A stretch of DNA of 64,000 nucleotides from Lichtheimia corymbifera B2541 (taxonomy: Eukaryota; Mucoromycota; Mucoromycetes; Mucorales; Lichtheimiaceae): NCBI GenBank assembly GCA_000697475.1, contig JNEU01000922.1:62001-126000 (forward strand). Reading direction: 5' to 3'. Shown here piece after piece: positions 1-12,360 of this stretch. Below the pieces are notes generated by a model, which saw only the letters and a program-made list of their open reading frames with translations, was not told the origin of the DNA and did no database searches. How positions within the stretch are numbered: the stretch's first letter is position 1; the number at the start of each line of letters is the position of its first letter. The position numbers were made by a program, and so were the translations under genes.

Positions 1-345
1 ACGAACCTTGCATAAGGACGCTGGGACAGTAAGTGTTGTTGTTGGTTATGTTTGCATCTTTAGCTAATTCATTTCTTCAAGGTTACACTCCTTTTTCACT
101 TTTACGACTTGAGGAAAGACGTTGATCCCATATATGATCAAGGACTGCTGGCTAAGAACATGGAATGGTGGTTAACCAAAGGACATCAAAGGACGCCGTT
201 GGACATGGAGAAAGTTGAATGGCAAAATATCCATAAGGTAGAGGAGGAGTGGGTATGGCGGTCTTTGACAGAACACCAACCAAGGAAAAGGATTTGCAGT
301 GCACCATCGGCGGTTTCGTTCTTTTCCGCTTCTGGAGGCATCTGA
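1..345 (+). CDS. 3' end of an unidentified gene (partial)
   Basis: Open frame from the left edge to a TGA at 343-345. A GTAAGT donor at 29 and a TTCAAG acceptor ending at 81 allow a 53 bp intron, so the exons would be 1-28 and 82-345 in the same phase. The translation has a charged helical look (FYDLRKDVDPIYDQ, then EWWLTKGHQRTP), but I do not recognise a family. The last 25 or so residues look less protein-like, so the true stop or a further intron could lie elsewhere. The coding call is weak. Confidence 0.3.
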
Positions 346-1205
346 TTGCAGAAAAACATCAACAACAGCCAAAGGGACCATTGAAAACCACAATGCCAAA
401 TGAAGCCGTATCATTGACGACATCCATGTTCATCACCAAGGACACGTGCTCATTCATGTACATACGTTGAGGTCTTCTGATGGATCCTACTGACTCTGAC
501 TCTGCTTACGACCCAATACGACGGATCCTTGAGAATGAAACGAAGCTCAATGGTACATTATATCCGACAGCCGAATTCAGAACGCTTTATGTTACTATTA
601 CTATGTATGTACGCAAAGCTAGCGACTCCGTTGAATGCAATGACTCTGCGTTGGTGTGCTATCAAGGGTGTCGGAGGATCATCATGTCACGTTCCATAGC
701 AGTAAGACCATGCTAAAAATAAAGCGTTCTTTGTAGTGCATCATAATGAAAGCATCATAGGAGATATTGGGTTGTGGGTGTCTTGTCTGCCCCTGCATCA
801 TGATATATGTGGATCATTTGCGGAGAAAAAAAACCAAGTCAAAATTAGCGTATCATATGATATGCATGTGTGTGTGTGCGCGTGTGTATATGCCTATGAT
901 GTCGCCGCTGGATATGTAGGTAGTACGGATGAGACAAATTTGCATTATTATTACAAGTTGGATCGCCCACCCCCTCTTTTTCATGCAAACCAATAATCAC
1001 ACAAATATCGCAAACCTAAGCTGTATATCTTGTTTCTTTGATAATCATGATGGAAAGGGAATAAGGGGAATCAGAGGAGGGATGGGTTGATGGAAGCAAA
1101 GAAGAAGAGAGAGTAGAAAGCAAATCATGATCATAAAAATCGTATCGTATGGAAGAATAAAAGAACAACGTCAACTCAAGCTCTACATGGTGTGTGTGTG
1201 CGCAA
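346..1205. other. intergenic, no convincing gene
   Basis: Several short open frames lie here, but none has recognisable protein character or a matching splice structure. A short GT/GC-rich alternating tract lies near 866-890. The right end is the 3' flank of the histone H1 gene on the minus strand. Confidence 0.5.
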
Positions 1206-2173
1206 TCATGCCTTTTTGGCAGCACGGGATGGCGTGGATCGAGTACCAGCCTTCTTCTTTGCAGGTGCCTTGACGTTGGATTTGGCCGTGGTTGATGCCT
1301 TCTTGGTAGGTGCTGCCTTCTTGGTAGATGAGGCTTTCTTTTTGGTTGCAGCAGCGGTAGCAGCCTTTTTAGCAGTGGCAGCCTTCTTTCTGGCAGCAGC
1401 AGTTGCAGGCTTCTTGGTAGTAGCAGCAGCCTTCTTTGCAGGTGTGGCGGCCTTCTTGGCCTTGGATGCTGCGGAGGCCTTTTTGGTAGTGGGTGTCGTC
1501 TTGGTTTCCTTCTTGGTGGTAGTTGACGATGAAGACTTTTCAGGCTTGACAAGCTTTACAGTACCGGAAGTGCCTAAACCATCCTCAAATTAATATACAG
1601 GCCACACAAAAACCATCCTATGTTTTGATAACGCGTATATGAAACGACGCGTGTTTTTGAAAAACAAGTCTCCTCCTCCCTCTTTTCCTTTTTCCATCCC
1701 ACTCTCCCCATCATCGCCATTCATGTATTCTGTTGAACATACCTTTGGGTTGAGAAAAGACACCCTTGGCGACACCGCGTTTGATAGCAGCATTGAATTG
1801 CGAGTCAAAGTGGGAATTGGCGGTGAGATCATAGTTGGCGAGGAGATACTTTTTCAAAGCTTGACGCGAGCTTCCTTTGCGCTCCTTGAGTTCAATGATC
1901 GCAGCTATATCAGTCGTTATCAGCAAATGATCGTAAAAAGCATGTCGAGAGCTGGTGTGAATGATGGGTGTATTTAGGTACCTTTAATCATTTCTTCGTA
2001 CTGCGCAGGAGGAAAAGCAAAAAGAAAAAATTGTTAGATACCGCACTCCACCGATCCAACACATTCCTCCCAAAGAAAGAATAGATCATGGATAAACAAC
2101 TTACAGTAGGATGAGCTGACTTTTTGTTGCTGGAGGCAGCTTTGGATTGAGTAGCCTTTTTCGTAGGAGCCAT
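1206..2173 (-). CDS. linker histone H1
   Basis: Binds linker DNA at the nucleosome entry/exit and compacts chromatin in the nucleus. Four coding exons on the minus strand: 2173-2105, 2000-1982, 1904-1743 and 1573-1206 (618 nt, 205 aa). Exon 1 gives MAPTKKATQSK. Exons 2-3 give the winged-helix H15 globular domain (YEEMIK, then ERKGSSRQALKKYLLAN, FNAAIKRGVAKG and FSQPKG), roughly residues 22-85. The last exon is a Lys/Ala/Thr/Pro tail with repeated AAKK, TKKA and ATPAKK motifs ending SRAAKKA. Each junction keeps phase; the last acceptor is the TTTAG just before 1573, because the nearer-looking GAG breaks the frame. Exon 2 is only 19 nt. A long open frame antisense to the tail (1192-1593 plus) is a compositional shadow. 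Confidence 0.93.
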
Positions 2174-3613
2174 GATACACGTTAAAGTAAAAGAAAAGGA
2201 AAAGCGAAAGGGAAGAAAAGCAAAATGCAAAAAAGTCCAATGTCTGAGTCGTTAAATCGAGCGGTGACCCAATAAGAATGCATTGCCCAATATGCATATG
2301 AGCTTGAGAAAGTGTGGGAGCACCGTATTATTTGCTTCCATTTCCTTTGGGTATAGCTTATCGCTCCTGGATAATATATGTATGTCATCGTTAATATTGT
2401 GCTGTATCTAACACTCATGGCTGATGTCAGTTTCATGCATCAAAAAAAGTGGGCTGTGTTATAAAAGACAAGGAGTAGTTTTACTCGAAAGAAAGGGGGA
2501 GGTGGGGTTATATTATGTGTAGGCTATATTCAAGATAACGTGCCTTCAAACATTTACACAACAATAACAGGATTGAGATAGTCAGAGCTAAAAAGGCTAT
2601 TGTCGATATCCTTCTATCGCTATCACTGCTCATTGTTTGAGAGGAGTAATAGCAAAACGTGCCACGCACAGATTGCGTAACAATGACACTTGTGCTTCTT
2701 GAACCCTTTTGAATGTGCACAAGGAACACACAGACACAGGGGAGATGATACCCCGCCCCAGGTTAAGGATACTGGTACCATGGCAAGTCAGTTGCCACAC
2801 CACGTTGGTACTTGTGACAATGCATCATGCAAAACGTGATCACTGCTTGTGGGAAAATTGCTCTCGTATATTGAGACCCCACAAGATTTCATCATGCAGC
2901 TGTCTAATCCATGCACAGGACCATGAATAGATCTACGATCATCATCAGTGCTGCATATGTATAGGCTGTATTACGAAGAATGCTGCATGACCATTGTATG
3001 TCAATAATTTTATGCTATGTATGGTGGCCGCAATGATATATGGATAATTGCTGTTGTTGCCTGGGTGATTATGCTTGTTTCAGATGCTGATCCCACACCA
3101 CTATGCCGATGAGGAAGAACATAATGAGGGATGGTTACACAAACCGGTCAAGATTCAAGCATAATATACGTGCGTGAGATTAAGAACGTCTCTTGGTGTC
3201 CACAAGTGGCTGCTGCTCCAAACGCTCACTGTCAGATAATGCCGTTCTAGGCATATCATTTATAGATAGTACCAACATGATACCCAGAAACTCAAGGAAA
3301 GCGAGCATCGTTCTCATTGCTACCATGTTAGATATAGCTATCGTGATTTCAAAGTCAAAGGAAAACGGGGGAGAAAAGTGATGCCATTAAGTAAAAGATG
3401 ATGCTATGACAACATCTTGTAATTTTTGCGTGTGGATTTTTGTTTTGGTGCCACTTGTTCATTTCTTTTTTGGTGGTGGTGGGCCCCTTTCTTTTCCAAC
3501 CCCTTGTCTCTTTCATACTACAACTATTACTACTCCACCATTACTGTTATATCTTTCCACCCCTTTCTTTTTCTCTCACTCTTTTTCTCTCTTTCACTCT
3601 TGAACGACCCTGT
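2174..3613. other. intergenic between divergent H1 and F-box genes
   Basis: About 1.4 kb between two divergently transcribed genes, so it should hold both promoters. I see no coding region or RNA gene. The last 180 bp before 3614 are strongly CT-rich, typical of a fungal promoter or leader. Confidence 0.5.
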
Positions 3614-4826
3614 ATGCTCACCAAACTACCGACAGAATTACTGCATATTGTACTCGGTCATTTACGATTTCGAGATTTGGAGACACTTTTGAATATCCCA
3701 GGAATAGCTCATGTCGTGAGACAATGTCTTGTAAGGCGATTCAGGTTCCAATACCAAGCAAGTTCTTTATTACGACATTATGAAGCGATGCCCAAAGATA
3801 CCCGCAGTAACCAAGAAACCCGGCATACGATAGCGAATCAATTACTGGAGCTGATATGTCACTCGGTGGAGGAATGTGCTCGGCAGGATCAACGGGCCAA
3901 ATTCACCGAATTGTTGAGCAGCCTTGAAAAGTGGGTTGTACGACGTGTACTATCGGGAGAGTTGCCGACTGGCATGGAATTGGATTACGCTGATTTATGT
4001 CTCGACATCCGATACATGTACCTTCATCGTCCAGCTGTTCGTGTGTTACATGATGCAGTAAGTAGTCTCCATGGAGAAGGCTGTTGCTATGGATACTGAT
4101 TGATGATGTTGTTGTTGATACATAGAAATATCGGAGAAGGAGTACAAAGTACCCACTGGCACCATTTTTACCTCGAGAATTCACTTCCATATGGCGTCGA
4201 CAATGCAGCCAAGGTGCACAAATGTTGGCCAAATCCAATGTTTTATCAGTTAATAACGGCCCCCTTTGTCGTGCTCATGCGACTCGGCTAGAGTTTGCTC
4301 GATTCTTTGGAAAGCTATTCAAGGTCACTAGTCTTTATCTCGAATCCAATCTCGATGGGACTTTCCAGGAATGTGTTCGTGAAGCGCTTGTATCGGGTGA
4401 CGTGGAAAGCTTAATTGTGATGCGGAGTGCTTCCGGTAGACAAGAGGACGTGGAAAGCATGTGTATGATGGTATCCACTGCAGCAGAGCAACTATGGGCC
4501 TATCTCAACTCGATGGGTGATTTAATGACGCCGGATGCCACATTAGAACAACAAGCTCGTTTGGTACATCCACCAGTTGGCATTCAAGATGATGACAATG
4601 ACGACAATAACAATGACGATGACGATGACGATGATGATGATGATGAAGCATTATCTTCTCCACCAGATTGGTTAATGCCACAACGCTATACGATCCATGA
4701 TGATACCCGGTTAAGACTCAAGGTATGTATGTATGCATGTTATAAAGAGAACAACCCATTAACGCTTCAAAACATATGTAGATCATGGATGAATTATGCC
4801 AAAAAGGATGGTGCTGGTTTAATTAG
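3614..4826 (+). CDS. F-box protein
   Basis: Probable substrate adaptor of an SCF (Skp1-cullin-F-box) ubiquitin ligase. Exons 3614-4057, 4126-4722 and 4782-4826 give 1086 nt, 361 aa; introns of 68 and 59 bp have GTAAGT/TAG and GTATGT/TAG ends. The N-terminus (MLTKLPTELLHIVLGHL, then FRDLETLLNIPG) fits the F-box consensus LPxELL...L. The start at 3614 places the F-box at residue 1; the open frame continues upstream, but that stretch is CT-rich leader. The rest is helical with no clear LRR, WD or kelch repeats, so the substrate is unknown. A poly-Asp/Asn tract at about residues 300-320 is coded by a GAT/GAC microsatellite. Confidence 0.8.
4588..4648 (+). repeat. GAT/GAC trinucleotide tract in the F-box gene
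   Basis: Imperfect GAT/GAC/AAT repeat in frame, coding a run of Asp with some Asn. Length variation here would change only the acidic linker. Confidence 0.85.
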
Positions 4827-5009
4827 CGTGTATACATATATGAAACTACATTAAAAAAGAGCGATCCAATACATCAATGAAAGTGGAGTGGGTCAGCGGG
4901 GGTCTTCTGCGGGGCTATGGCCAAATGTGATCAATCTTCCTTTTCTTCTTCCTCTCCAACACCACACCGCATCGCACTTGTATTTTATCCATTCTCTCTT
5001 TCCCACCCA

Positions 5010-6661
5010 ATGGATGGCAATGCAACGACTTCATCACACAGCTGGACAATCAAGACAAAGAACAACACTGAAATCAAACGCTATGAGCCACCTCCACCAG
5101 CAGCAACCTTGACTGACCCCTTTGAAGATCGCTTGAAAGCATTCATCAATGACCCCACCACGCGCACCATGGTCACTGAACTGCACTCTCGTTCTGTCAC
5201 TGAATTGAATCGTCGTCATTTGGAACGCCAAGCACGCAAGAGCAACGGCAATATCACCGTGCCAGCACAAACACGTCCAGACGCGCCCACGGAGGAGACA
5301 ACCACCACAACCACGACAGCTGTTATAGAAGAGGAGCATCAACAAGAAGAACAGAAGCAGGAGCAACAACAACATCCCTATCAGTTCTTGGATGTCAGTA
5401 CACTGACGAGTGTGGATCAAAAAGCATGGCATACGAATGTACGTAAAGATACAGGCATCAATTATCCTCATCGATGGCTTCGGTTGGCGAGTTTATTCAG
5501 TGTGCAAAGCAGAACATTGCGTCAACCCAGCTTCTTGACACCGGCATGTGAACGAGCAGCATTGCAGGATTTGGATAGTCAGCCTTCGGTCATGGATAAC
5601 TATCTCAAGATTAGGGATGTCCAAAATCGTAATTATGCGGTTGAAGCGTAAGTTTGGGATCACGTGGGTTCCATGTGGTCAATGTTACTTATCACAGAAG
5701 CTAGTGTACAGGAAGGCATCAAGGAATTTGAAAAGAAGAATCTATCAAGTGCCATGGAATGTTACAAGCGTGCAATGGACATGGATGGGAAATATGCAGA
5801 GGCTTATTACCGTGTAGCCGAAGTGTAAGTAGGGGGATTATACACTCTATCATCATCAGTGGCATTGACACACAATGTAGTATGCTTCATGAAAACAAAC
5901 GACGGCAAGCATTGGAACGACTGGAGTATGCATTGCGATTGGATCCACAACATGAAGGTGCAAAGGCATTAAGGGACACATTGGTGATACGGAAACGGGA
6001 TGAGCGATCACACTCTGAAAGCAATGCAAGTCGACGTTTACCACGATCCACAAGTCGGCATCATGATGAGGAGGATGAGGATCAACGTGAAAAGCACCGG
6101 GATGATTATCGATCAAGAAATGGATATGAGGAAGATCGTGCGAGCAGGGGTAGCAGCAGTCATCGTTCAAGACGGCGATATCATGATCGACATCGACGGC
6201 GACGTGATGAGGATAAAGATGAAGAAGAGGACGAGGACGAGGACCGTAGATCTCAACGACCCCGTGAAAAAGATCAAGAAAAGGATCGTCGACGTCGTAG
6301 ACAAAGTTTTGGCGAATCGGATCATGAAGACCATCGTAAAAGTCATCGACGAAGGAAACGGGATGAATATGAAGAGACAGATCGGCATAGACGACATCAT
6401 CGGCGTTATGATGACGAGGAGGAGGAGGATAGAAGAAGAAGGGGAAGAAGCCATCGACATCATCATCGACGCCATCGTGATCGATCCAGTGAACGTCGGC
6501 AACGGAGAAAAAGAGATGATGAGAATGATGAGGATCGCTATAGTCGTAGAAAAAGACGTCATTCTCCTCCTGAACATGATCGCCGTTCCCCAAGACGACG
6601 TGTGGATCGTTCAAGTCGCAGCCCACAACACCGTGACAATAACAGCCCCCATAAAAGTTAA
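5010..6661 (+). CDS. TPR protein with Arg/Asp/His-rich tail (TTC14-like)
   Basis: Probable nuclear protein; the tail resembles those of RNA-processing factors. Exons 5010-5647, 5705-5824 and 5881-6661 (1539 nt, 512 aa). Exon 2 encodes a TPR helix pair (KEFEKKNLSSAMECYKRAM, then GKYAEAYYRVAEV); exon 3 opens with a second one (KRRQALERLEYALRLDP). After residue 300 the protein is almost entirely R, D, E, H and S, with SRSP and RSS dipeptides. The TPR pair followed by an RS/RD-like tail resembles TTC14, but an S1 domain is not evident, so the name is tentative. The 5010 ATG was preferred to 4917 because the sequence between is CT-rich leader. The second acceptor is CTAG at 5701-5704, the only one that avoids a stop. 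Confidence 0.75.
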
Positions 6662-7088
6662 TCATCCCATACCATTCAATAAACATGAGCACCTATTCCC
6701 ATTGTAGCTTATGTATGTATGTATGTATGTACGTAGATGATATGAAATAGTTGGCTTTATATAAGTTATTCATTCCAAGCAAAAGAATAGAGTAGAATAT
6801 AGATTGTGTTAAGTGTGAAAAAGAACGAGAAACGTGTACAATAGATCGAAAGACGAGGCACGTGATGCAGAGGTTCCTTATGGGTGGATGGTGGGTGTGT
6901 AGGGTAAAGGGATGAAGACATGGATACTGGAAAAGAAAGAAAAAGATTGACCATTTGGGATCTCTAGGGAAAGGGATAGATGTGTGTGAGAGAGAAAAAG
7001 AATGATGACCTAATATACATATACTGTGGGCGGTGTGGCTAAAAATGAGAGAGATAAACAAGAGATGGAGAACAAAAACAAAAGCAAC
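6662..7088. other. convergent intergenic region with a GTAT repeat
   Basis: Lies between two convergent genes, so it should hold two 3' ends. An AATAAA-like signal sits near 6678. A short (GTAT)n microsatellite occupies roughly 6712-6731. No gene seen. Confidence 0.55.
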
Positions 7089-9586
7089 TTAAACAAATCC
7101 ACGATAATTTCTAAATGTGGGAGGATCTTGAGCTGGTGCAGCAGTTGCAGCAAGTGCCGATGATGATGATTTGAAGGGTGACACAGCAGCATTGCTATTG
7201 TTGGTGACCATTTGTGAGAAACGGTTCAACAACGAGTTGCTACGTGTGTGATGGGTTTGTTCGGATCGCACCGAGTTACTTCGATATAAGCCAGTATCTT
7301 GACTTGGTTGATGCAATGAGTTTTGTCGTCGCACTTTGAGTGCCAATCGTTGGGATAAACTTCTTGCCACCTCGCCTGTACTTGCTCGTTTCCAAGGTTC
7401 ATTGTTGGGGGAAGTCGTGCGTCGGAACAACTCGTCTAGAGATTCCTTGGATTCTTTGCGGAATGAATCAAAGCTGGCACGTGCAATATCAGTTGTCTCT
7501 CGCAAACGTTGTAATCGGGTACCAGACCCTGTTGAATTGATGGATGATGTATCGCTCCAATCACTCGAAAATAAACCGCTGCTACGCTTGTCATTGAAAC
7601 CGGGCACCACTTGACCCGCTGCTAGTGCATTCAATCGCATGTCACGCACCGAATACGCTGTTGTAAGTACGATCTGGATATCGTCAATGGGATAGTTTTG
7701 TAAAAGTCGCACGTTTTCGGCAAAATCCGTCTTCAAGATGTCTTGTCGAATACATCTATGTTATGTATTTAATCAGCTTTTTACATCATCGCATCATTGT
7801 GTGCATCACTTACAGAACCATGGCGACTGCAAAATCCAACAAAAACTCGAATCGCATACTGCTTGTGCTCTCATTGTCCCGATCCGCTAGAATAGAATCC
7901 CAAAGGCGGATGACGTTTGGTAAATCCCATTCTTGTGAACACAATACGGTGATCCACCGAAATGCATAATACTGCTCCTTGATATCCTTTCTCCGCAAAT
8001 CACGCCACAATGGTTTATCCACCCATGCCAATCGTTGGCTCATGCGTTGCATGGTTGCATTGATACCGGTGCTAGCATCTTGATCCAAGGAACGTACAAA
8101 ATGATCTCGCACATCAGACATGAGGATTGTAAACACAAAAAAGGCATCAGCTTCGGCATACGCTTGAGACTCTGGATGATCATCCTTTGCAAACACATAA
8201 TAAATCGGTGCCAAGAGCTCGTTCATGCCTTGGACATATCCCACACCAGGATTCAACTTTGCGTAAATGAAGAGGATACGTTCAATGGCCTCCCAATGGT
8301 AGTCTTGAGCGAGTGGATTTGTTGCATGCTTGTATTCCTCGTCTATTTCCCGGGTGCGACCGTCATTGTTGAGATGGGCAATACGCTTAAACAAAGCACG
8401 TCGACTTGGTACATAAGGGCATAATGGTTTGAAATGGCGAGTGTCGTATTTCTTTTTGGGTAATGCAAGTACTGAAGTCGATGACCCATTGCTCTTGAAT
8501 GCTGAGGAGAATTTGCGGACAATTTTGCGAGGCGTGGTTGTTGCATTGTTGGTGGCAGAAAGTGGGTCAGCAGCATTGGTGATATTAGAATGTGATGAAT
8601 GCACTGAACTTCTCGAGTTGGAACGAGAGCGATTGTCGATACGACCCAATGACTTTTTTGATGCAGTGGATGAAGACCGTGGTCGGCCGATGAAACCGAA
8701 TGAAAAACGGCGTGGTGGTTTATCTTCTTCATCATTGTTGCTGCTGCTGTTGCCATCCAATGTGGGCGGAGATAGTGGATTTAATGGATTGTGTGGAACG
8801 TGCGTTTGAAAGAAGGCAATGTCGGGTAATGTGCGTCGTACATCCTTGTCAATTTGATCAAGAATGTTGTTGTCATGGAAATAAGATGCCCATTTTGATC
8901 CTCGCTCTTCATTCAATGGCTACAACCATGAATGAATGGATCAGTCATCATCATCATTGTCATACCATGCATTCGTATACACTACTACTTACATGATCAC
9001 TTGACGGTGGCTCACCACCTGGGTCTTCTAATAAATCCTTTACCCAGTTCTAACGAAAAATAAACCGATGTTAATTTCAATATGGACCGGTGGTGTGTGC
9101 CTTCCCCATTGCCACCCCCTCCTCCACCGTGGCTCTTCGTCATGTAACATCATCACACATACATAGTAGCTTAGTCGTTGTGAGCAAAGAGATGAACTCC
9201 ACGTGCGTTTGTCGGGTGGCAGGTATCCAAGTAGCAATTTCCATGCTGTTGCTCGTAAGCCAGATTCATCGGGTATCCCTACAATAATAACCCCAGACAT
9301 ATCAATCCACTTGCTTGAAGATCCATTGAATAAACATACCATGAAAACATGCTTTTTGAAAAGCCTCCATATCAATAACAGGTTGCCATTCATTGTCCAA
9401 CTCATCGTCGTCGGTCGGCTCCGGTCGTAATGTCGTTTCAAAGTATCGAACTCTGTTCGTGCAAAGGAAAAAGGACGAATCAGCGCCCATCCAAAAGCGA
9501 CGTCCATGGTCACCAGAGGCATCGAGAGGCATCGCATGCTGCTCCAGACACTATCATTCATACCTTTCTTTGTAAGTCGAGTCCAT
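7089..9586 (-). CDS. TBC-domain Rab GTPase-activating protein (TBC1D13-like)
   Basis: Stimulates GTP hydrolysis by a Rab GTPase on trafficking membranes. Six exons on the minus strand: 9586-9564, 9452-9340, 9278-9163, 9049-8993, 8919-7814 and 7755-7089 (2082 nt, 693 aa). The N-terminal TBC part reads GIPDESGLRATAWKLLLGYLP. The arginine finger is IDKDVRR (IxxDxxR, Arg132) and the glutamine finger is GYVQGMNELLAPI, so both catalytic fingers are present. WASYFHDN followed by a long Ser/Asn-rich insert and then the main TBC core matches the split-domain layout of TBC1D13. The C-terminal 200 residues are Ser/Arg-rich and low-complexity. Exon 1 is 23 nt, and its splice to CAG|AGTTCG was chosen because it gives continuous MDSTYKERVRYFE. 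The specific Rab is unknown. Confidence 0.88.
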
Positions 9587-10558
9587 GGTTGGCCGGAGCA
9601 ACTTTCAGTTCAAAAAGGACGTAAATGAAACACAGAACACCAACACACACACAAGCGTTCACTTTTATGGCTCGGCTGTAGGCAATGGGTAACTGCTATT
9701 CAAGCTCAGTTGTGAACTCTAAAAGGAGCTACCTTCCCACCCTGCGCACTTGCATCAAAAAGGCATGTCTTACAGATCGAGAGTAAACCTGCGCCCTCTA
9801 TATCACATGACATCTTTTAAATAGAATGTCGCTTTTCTTTTACTTGGATGATATTAAAGTCATTAGCTTGTGTTGCTAGTTTTCATTGTTTAGATAACAA
9901 TAGTAATGATCGGCAACATGATTATTAAAAATATAAACTCTATTATGATGAGATAAGCTTTCCGCCTTTATGCAATATCGAAAGACAGTCAGTTGCCACT
10001 CCTCCCATAGCACATGTGCTTTTTACCATACTTTCCAAAAGTAAAATGACGTTGACTCAGAGTTATTTCTCGCTGACAGAAAGAAAGTGATGATATCGGT
10101 GATTTACATGGTTTTTGTCATGATCAGACTTGCTGTTTATTGTAAGTTACATAAGAGAGCTAATAATATGAGATGCACATACAAATGACTGCAGCTCGGT
10201 CGTGTTGATTGTATCCATTTTCACATCCGCTGGTAGTCGTCCTCTCACCCACACAGTTTGGAGGTCTGCCAGCTCAAACCCTGTTCTTCGGGCTTTTGCT
10301 TTTTTGCACCATGTCTCTTGCATCATCCTTTAGGTGAGACTTGATTGCTGATATCAAAGGTGATTCTATCATCCACGCTGCTTACCGAGCGCGCACATCA
10401 ATATTAAGAGTAGGTTGACAACATGGAAAGTCGCCTTTATAATAACGGGGATGTGCATTAGGCGTACAAGTGATTGATTTCCCTGATAGATTTCTTATCC
10501 CCTGCCGATGTACGCATAGACAACATTGCACCTTGGCTCTCCTGGTACATATGCCCCA
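9587..10558. other. intergenic, no gene seen
   Basis: Starts with the promoter side of the TBC gene. The remainder is AT-rich with many stops in all frames and no repeat or RNA gene that I can recognise. Confidence 0.5.
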
Positions 10559-10700
10559 TCACTTTATCAGCTCATGCATCAATTCATCAATGCATCATCC
10601 CCAACAATACACAAAGATACCCACGCCCACAGTGCACAATAAAAGGATGTTGTCGCCGCCCATCATTCTCCCATACGTCTCTTTCCTCTGCCGTTCTTCT
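10559..10700 (+). promoter_or_regulatory. promoter-like module shared with the 24.7-25.1 and 39.6 kb loci (copy 1)
   Basis: Ordered words ACTTTATCAG (10561), CCCACGCCCA (near 10620), ATAAAAGGATGTTGTCGC (ending 10656) and TCTCTTTCCTCTGCCG (near 10678). The same words recur near 24.75-25.02 kb and 39.6-39.73 kb, each time a few hundred bases 5' of a decayed family gene. ATAAAAG may be a TATA element. Function is inferred from conservation and position only. Confidence 0.5.
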
Positions 10701-10929
10701 TTGAGCTTGAATGACCAAATGTCCAAGGTTTGTGTGTATCACCTCTTTCAACCTGTGAATAAGTGCTGATCTTTGTGGACATTCATAGTGATTCTTTGTA
10801 TTGTAGCTATCACTGTGATAATGGACCCTTATAATGAGGTAAAGCTTGATCATGTTGTTTGATGAGTCAACACTCATACATGCCACCTTGTTGCTTTTGA
10901 TATAGCTATAAGCATCTGCAAAAGTTGGT

Positions 10930-12274
10930 TTAGATACCATGATCTACGCCGGGTACTGAAGTTGTCATGGCGCATTTGGCATGGTGCAAATAGCAACGTC
11001 AGTTCTTCGCGTCCAGTGGATGCTTTAAAGGTTTGGTCCGCTGATTCGTATTTGAATGCTGTACTGACTTGACCTATCATTACAGTGAACAGCAGATTCA
11101 ATGGATCTTGTTGGCGAATTCTTTAAGTGCCGTGCGCAAATCATCGAAGATGCTAAAATGCTGGTGCCATTATCTGCTACCGATCGACTGTAAGTTGAGC
11201 ATACGTATCGAAAGCTATGTACGTACAAAGATATTTAGGCTAACCAAACCGCTAGCGCCGTGAATTTCATATGTCACATATCAAGGACTTCTCATATTGG
11301 AAACAAGATGCCGCTCAACGAGTGGAAGTAATATTGAAGAGTTGTATGGAGGAGTATCGTATCGATATGATGAATGATACCGATTTGCTATGGTGCAGCA
11401 AAATTAATCAGGTAATGAAGGCTAGATTGCATGCATTTATCTTCTATGGCTAACACAGTTACTTAAAGGCGGCTCGAATCGACCTGAAAGATGCGAAGCG
11501 GCTTTTAATGGAATGGACACATGAGAAAGCAACCGAATGCAATTAGCTGTATCAAGATATATACAGGGAACTGTAAGGATGTACAATCGTTATGTGTCTG
11601 CTTAAATTGACCTTTTATTACACAGATTCAATGTCGTTGTCTATAATCTCAGTGAAACTAGCATATTTTGTAGCTGTGAATGCTACATTCAAGTTATATA
11701 GCGAGTCGTATAGCCCATCCGATGTCAATGAAGATACGTTCGTCAAGGACATACTGACCGCAATCCTCAAAGCTTACTTCCCAAATGATGCGATGATACA
11801 TACAAACCGAAGGGTAAGAAAAAGCACATATCTATCAGCACGACAATTAATGGAAGTTACTGTAGAGCAAATGGCGAAAACAAAGAGTCGGTCGCACGGA
11901 AAAGGAGATTTGATGGATCCCACCGGGTTACAAAGGGAGACTTCAGTGTGCACACTTGCGATGGAGAGGAGGACAAGTCCTTATACCTTCTTTGAATGCA
12001 AGCCACCTAGAGCCAACAAGAGCGATGACTTTGTGAAAGTGGGCAACTGCCTGAAAGACTGTCTGGATGAATCTGCTGCCGGTGGAGCACGTACGTCAAC
12101 TTCACGTCTCACTGGAATAGTTTGTGAAGGTAAAGTGGCATGATTGAATCCTCTGCAGTAAAACTTACTACTATAATAGGATTCGATTGTCGTGTACATA
12201 TTGGCCATGGTCTTAAAATTTCATGGGATGTATCGCTTCGTATTGCCCTAGTAGCACTATCAATAAGGAAATGA
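10930..12274 (+). pseudogene. decayed multi-exon gene of an unidentified, probably dispersed fungal family
   Basis: Coding-like blocks occur in order on the plus strand: RPVDALKVWSADSYLN (about 11014-11058), then DLVGEFFKCRAQIIEDA (about 11103 on), HIKDFSYWKQDAAQR (about 11277 on), LLKGG and CEAAFNGMDT (about 11459-11514), SDVNEDTFVKDILTAILK, FFECKPPRANKSDDFVKVG, and a last exon (CEGFDCRVHIGHG) ending at TGA 12272-12274. Some joins work (donor at 11411, acceptor ending 11458; donor at 12130, acceptor ending 12180). Others need a frame change (near 11058 and 11212), and an in-frame TGA follows MDT at 11515-11517. I therefore call it broken. Modest blocks with helical, ECKPP-type motifs suggest a multicopy family of unknown function; family membership beyond this window is my inference. 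Confidence 0.5.
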
Positions 12275-12360
12275 AATATCAAACTATGTTCAAAGCAGGC
12301 GTGAAGTAAGGCGTGAATCTTTCACATCACCTGTCTCTTTTATTCTTTCCCACTACTATC

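Noticed and set aside
1016..1593. Open frames of 133 and 178 codons antisense and out of frame to the histone H1 tail
   Set aside because: Compositional shadows of the Lys/Ala repeat tail of H1.
5856..6707. Long open frames on the minus strand (278 codons, 5856-6692) and in another plus frame (235 codons, 6000-6707) over the TTC14-like tail
   Set aside because: The tail is coded by CGA/GAT/CAT/GAG-type repeats that lack stops in several frames; only the frame joined to the TPR exons makes sense.
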